From contig DF239817.1 of assembly GCA_000507305.1 (NCBI GenBank), positions 2,168 through 66,167 of the forward strand: a DNA stretch of 64,000 nucleotides. Direction: 5' to 3'. Position 1 is the first letter of the stretch; each line of letters begins with the position of its first letter. A model generated the notes under the pieces. It was not told where the DNA came from. It did no database searches and saw only the letters and a program-made list of their open reading frames with translations. Positions 61,734-64,000 of the stretch are shown here, piece after piece. The translations under genes and the position numbers were made by a program. This DNA comes from Breviolum minutum Mf 1.05b.01. Taxonomy: Eukaryota > Sar > Dinophyceae > Suessiales > Symbiodiniaceae.

Positions 61734-61943
61734 GTTGTTAAATTGCTGTTTTTTAATAGCGAAAAAAACCGAAACGCCTTCGCAGGAGTGCACTTTATTC
61801 ATTTCCCAGTGTTGCGAGTTGCTTGTGAGCTGCAGCTGAACCCCTCAAGTGGCCTTTGCAATCAGCAATTTTTGTCGGTTCAAACAGCTCGCAAGAAGCC
61901 TGAAGCAAAGTTGCTGCTCTGAAAGCACCACTGCGTCTTTGCC

Positions 61944-62411
61944 ATGTTTTGGGTCTTCTCCATCTCGGTGCTGGTCCTGGCTTCTGGCGATGCTCTGCGT
62001 GGCGAGGCTGTACCAGATGCAGTACTGAATCTGTCCTGTGATCATTGTGAGCTCCGTGAGAGGCTTGCGAACCTGAAGCTTGGTGTGCCAAGAGTTCGGT
62101 CAAGCCGTGCAACCAATGCAACCAATGCAGCGAATGCAACCAATGCGACCAACACAACGAAATTGGATTGCTCTGAGCTCTGCACTTATGCTGGTGCTGA
62201 TTCTGGTGCTTGTAAGTCTGGCTCCAGCTGTGTTTGCACAATAGCTACATATCAGAAATGCCGAACATGCAGTGGTTTCAGAGTGAAGTTTTGCACTCTC
62301 AGCTGCTCAGCTGGAGGTTCTGGCCCTGGAACATGTGCAAGAGGATCTAGCTGCTGCTGCACATGGCCAGCACAATCTGCTTCCGTAGACGTTTCTCCTT
62401 ATGGCTGTTGA
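61944..62411 (+). CDS. Secreted protein with two defensin-like cysteine units
   Basis: Intronless frame of 155 residues. Residues 1-17 form a hydrophobic signal peptide (MFWVFSISVLVLASG). A mature N-terminal part with C32-x2-C35 and charged residues leads to a linker at 56-72 made of repeated N-A-T, giving four N-glycosylation sequons (N58, N64, N67, N70). Two units follow with identical spacing, C-x3-C-x9-C-x5-C-x-C: residues 76-98 and 117-139. Each has G-x-C before the third cysteine and GSSC before the end. C106 and C109 lie between; C109 sits seven residues before the second unit. Arthropod-type CS-alpha-beta defensins show C...C-x3-C-x9-C-x5-C-x-C (family knowledge), so the second unit with C109 has all six cysteines in order. 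Antimicrobial or signalling roles are inference. A convergent disulfide-rich domain is possible. The cleavage site and first codon are good but untested. Confidence 0.6.
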   Translation: MFWVFSISVLVLASGDALRGEAVPDAVLNLSCDHCELRERLANLKLGVPRVRSSRATNATNAANATNATNTTKLDCSELCTYAGADSGACKSGSSCVCTIATYQKCRTCSGFRVKFCTLSCSAGGSGPGTCARGSSCCCTWPAQSASVDVSPYGC

Positions 62412-62485
62412 ATGCAATGACCCGGCGACTGTAAAGCCAAGGCCGAGCCATTAATTAATTATGCTTTTTTCGACTTGGCTGGTCC

Positions 62486-62983
62486 ATGCAGAAGATACAC
62501 CAGACCAACTTAGCGGACTTAGCAGCAATCACCAACTCCAACATGGCTGATCGCTTAAGAGATTGCCAACTGTTCGCGCTTTTGTGGAAGTGGAACATCG
62601 ATAATCCGATCATGCAGACTTCACGTGTGTGTGTTTTTTTTCAAACTTTGATTGTTAGGAAACTCATTGTTTTCCGCCAACCCGATTTTCCAGGGACAAC
62701 CATCTTGGACCTACTGAGACAACCTGCGATCCACGGGTCCTGGAATCTTGAGAAGGCAATTTGACTTTGAAAAACCCTTCAGGATGCCAATGGTGGAGCA
62801 GATATCGCAGATATGCGAGAACAAGCAGATGGTGAAGGTGATAGTGCAGATATCTCAGTTTGGGAAATTCCAGAAACTCCATTATATAGTCAGTGCATTC
62901 ATGAAGTGAAGATGCCGCAAACCTTTGCAGATGTGAATAATTTTGCAGTGGATTTCTATGGATTTCTGTCGAGGAAATGTTGA
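62486..62983 (+). CDS. Small unrecognised split gene
   Basis: Exon 62486 to about 62624 reads QKIHQTNLADLAAITNSNMA then DRLRDCQLFALLWKWNIDNP, with ATG 62486 as a possible start, and ends before GTGTGT. A middle exon from 62693 (CCAG|G, phase 1) reads TTILDLLRQPAIHGSWNLEK. The last exon, 62783-62983 (TTCAG|G, phase 0), reads DANGGADIADMREQADGEGD, SADISVWEIPETPLYSQCIH and EVKMPQTFADVNNFAVDFYG to a stop at 62981. Depending on the donor (GCAATT at 62756, GAGAAG at 62750 or GCGATC at 62726), the last intron is only 27, 33 or 57 bases long. Soluble and acidic overall; no family recognised. It may begin further upstream. Confidence 0.4.
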
Positions 62984-63748
62984 ACAGCTTGGAATCTGCA
63001 CCGGGTCTTGCTAGGGCAAGTGTGAATCCCAGCACATCCTTTCTTTTTCCACACAGATGTGGGGGATACGGTGGGCGTGTCTCAAAATGAAGGATGTCAG
63101 CAAACCATAGAAGAACTTGGAGGGCCCACAAATTTTTGAGACATTTTATCTAGCAAACCCTTCTGACTCATCACATTTCATCACGGATTCACACTATGTG
63201 AGCTTTAGCCCAAACCCTGGTTGTTTGGGATAGTAGGGGATTGTAGGGGATTATACACAATTTACCTTTCAGCAGGGTTTTACTGATTCATTGTAGGACT
63301 CCCTTTTTTTACGGACCAGCAGTAGTCGAAGGGGGTCTTCTTTTTTTCCGCAACAAGTACCCAACAACCAACAAGTATCTCAGTATAGTAAATTTCGTAG
63401 CATCCAACGAAAATTGTAGCAACACTATATTGAATAGATGTATACATTCTTCCAAGATTCCCTATTGTTCCAAGATGATCATTTCTGAGGCTGTCGTCGC
63501 TGCCGCCTGGAAGGGCCGGAAGATGATCATGAGACCATTTCTCCCGTAGCTTCGGCTTTGCTTAGCTGATTAGGGCAGATGGTGGTAACACTTGGAAGAC
63601 GTCCAGGCGAAGTAGTTCGTAAAGAATATCTCATAGTATTTCACTCATAGGGTTTCGTGATGGTTTCATGTATCTATCTCAACTGGGCAGGATTTAAGTA
63701 GGGTCACAATTTGATCCACCAAATGAGCATGACGATGGATAATGATGC
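62984..63748. other. Gene-free stretch
   Basis: I see no exon or defined element here. Confidence 0.4.
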
Positions 63749-63809
<61 letters not shown>

Positions 63810-63818
63810 CGATGATGA
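63749..63818. repeat. GAT trinucleotide microsatellite
   Basis: More than twenty GAT units, almost pure. Confidence 0.95.
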
Positions 63819-63828
63819 GGGTGAACCA

Positions 63829-63873
63829 GAAGAACAAGAAGAAGAAGAATAAGAAGAAGAAGAAGAAGAAGAA
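63829..63873. repeat. GAA trinucleotide microsatellite
   Basis: GAA units with one AAT interruption run directly into the assembly gap, so the true length is unknown. Confidence 0.9.
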
Positions 63874-64000
63874 NNNNNNNNNNNNNNNNNNNNNNNNNNN
63901 NNNNNNNNNNNNNNNNNNNNNNNNNNNNNNNNNNNNNNNNNNNNNNNNNNNNNNNNNNNNNNNNNNNNNNNNNNNNNNNNNNNNNNNNNNNNNNNNNNNN
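63874..64000. other. Assembly gap
   Basis: All bases are N. The gap begins inside a microsatellite, a common point of assembly failure. Confidence 1.

Noticed and set aside
1..63873. CRISPR array, insertion sequence, rRNA or prophage
   Set aside because: No regularly spaced direct repeats with unique spacers, no transposase or phage gene, and no rRNA-like sequence were seen. The intron structure shows this is a eukaryotic nuclear genome.

Overview
This window looks like nuclear DNA of a dinoflagellate, most like the Symbiodiniaceae (inference). No ribosomal or organellar gene was seen to fix the genus. Genes are broken into many short exons. Where protein frame lets me place the junctions, nearly every 3' splice site reads AG|G, and the 5' splice sites are a mix of GT, GC and GA. 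Two genes have an AG|G acceptor 10-11 bases before the start codon, as expected for spliced-leader trans-splicing. Every coding stretch I could resolve, from 5.0 kb to 63.0 kb, lies on the + strand, which fits the long one-way gene arrays known in this group. Between genes there is moderately AT-rich DNA with many microsatellites. The last 127 bases are an assembly gap.

Layout. 0-5 kb: a trinucleotide repeat, a degenerate tandem repeat and empty DNA. 5.0-7.1 kb: a complete six-exon membrane carrier of the drug/metabolite-transporter type, closest in my reading to plant ureide permeases. 7.1-14.6 kb: one short unknown gene (10.4-11.2 kb), minisatellites and a GC-rich island open on both strands. 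14.7-17.7 kb: a major facilitator (MFS) carrier of SLC22/SV2 type. 19.8-23.8 kb: one or two unrecognised multi-exon genes. 24-33 kb: mostly repeats and isolated exons. 33.2-37.0 kb: a tetratricopeptide (kinesin-light-chain-like) repeat gene. 37-48 kb: isolated exons, a weak ADP-ribosyltransferase-like candidate, a partial second MFS carrier and a possible frameshifted gene end. 50.0-54.9 kb: two closely spaced unrecognised genes, the second with ten frame-compatible exons. 55.4-56.1 kb: an intronless gene for a one-pass membrane protein with a cysteine-rich tail. 57-61.7 kb: more unassigned exons. 61.9-62.4 kb: an intronless secreted protein with two copies of a cysteine pattern that matches the spacing of arthropod-type defensins. 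62.5-63.0 kb: one more small split gene.

Functionally the recognisable genes are three solute carriers, a protein-interaction scaffold, and two intronless cysteine-rich genes for surface or secreted products. I see no operon-like metabolic pathway. The most notable candidate is the tandem defensin-like protein at 61944-62411. Exon limits were placed by hand from reading frame and splice phase, and transcript data would be needed to settle them.
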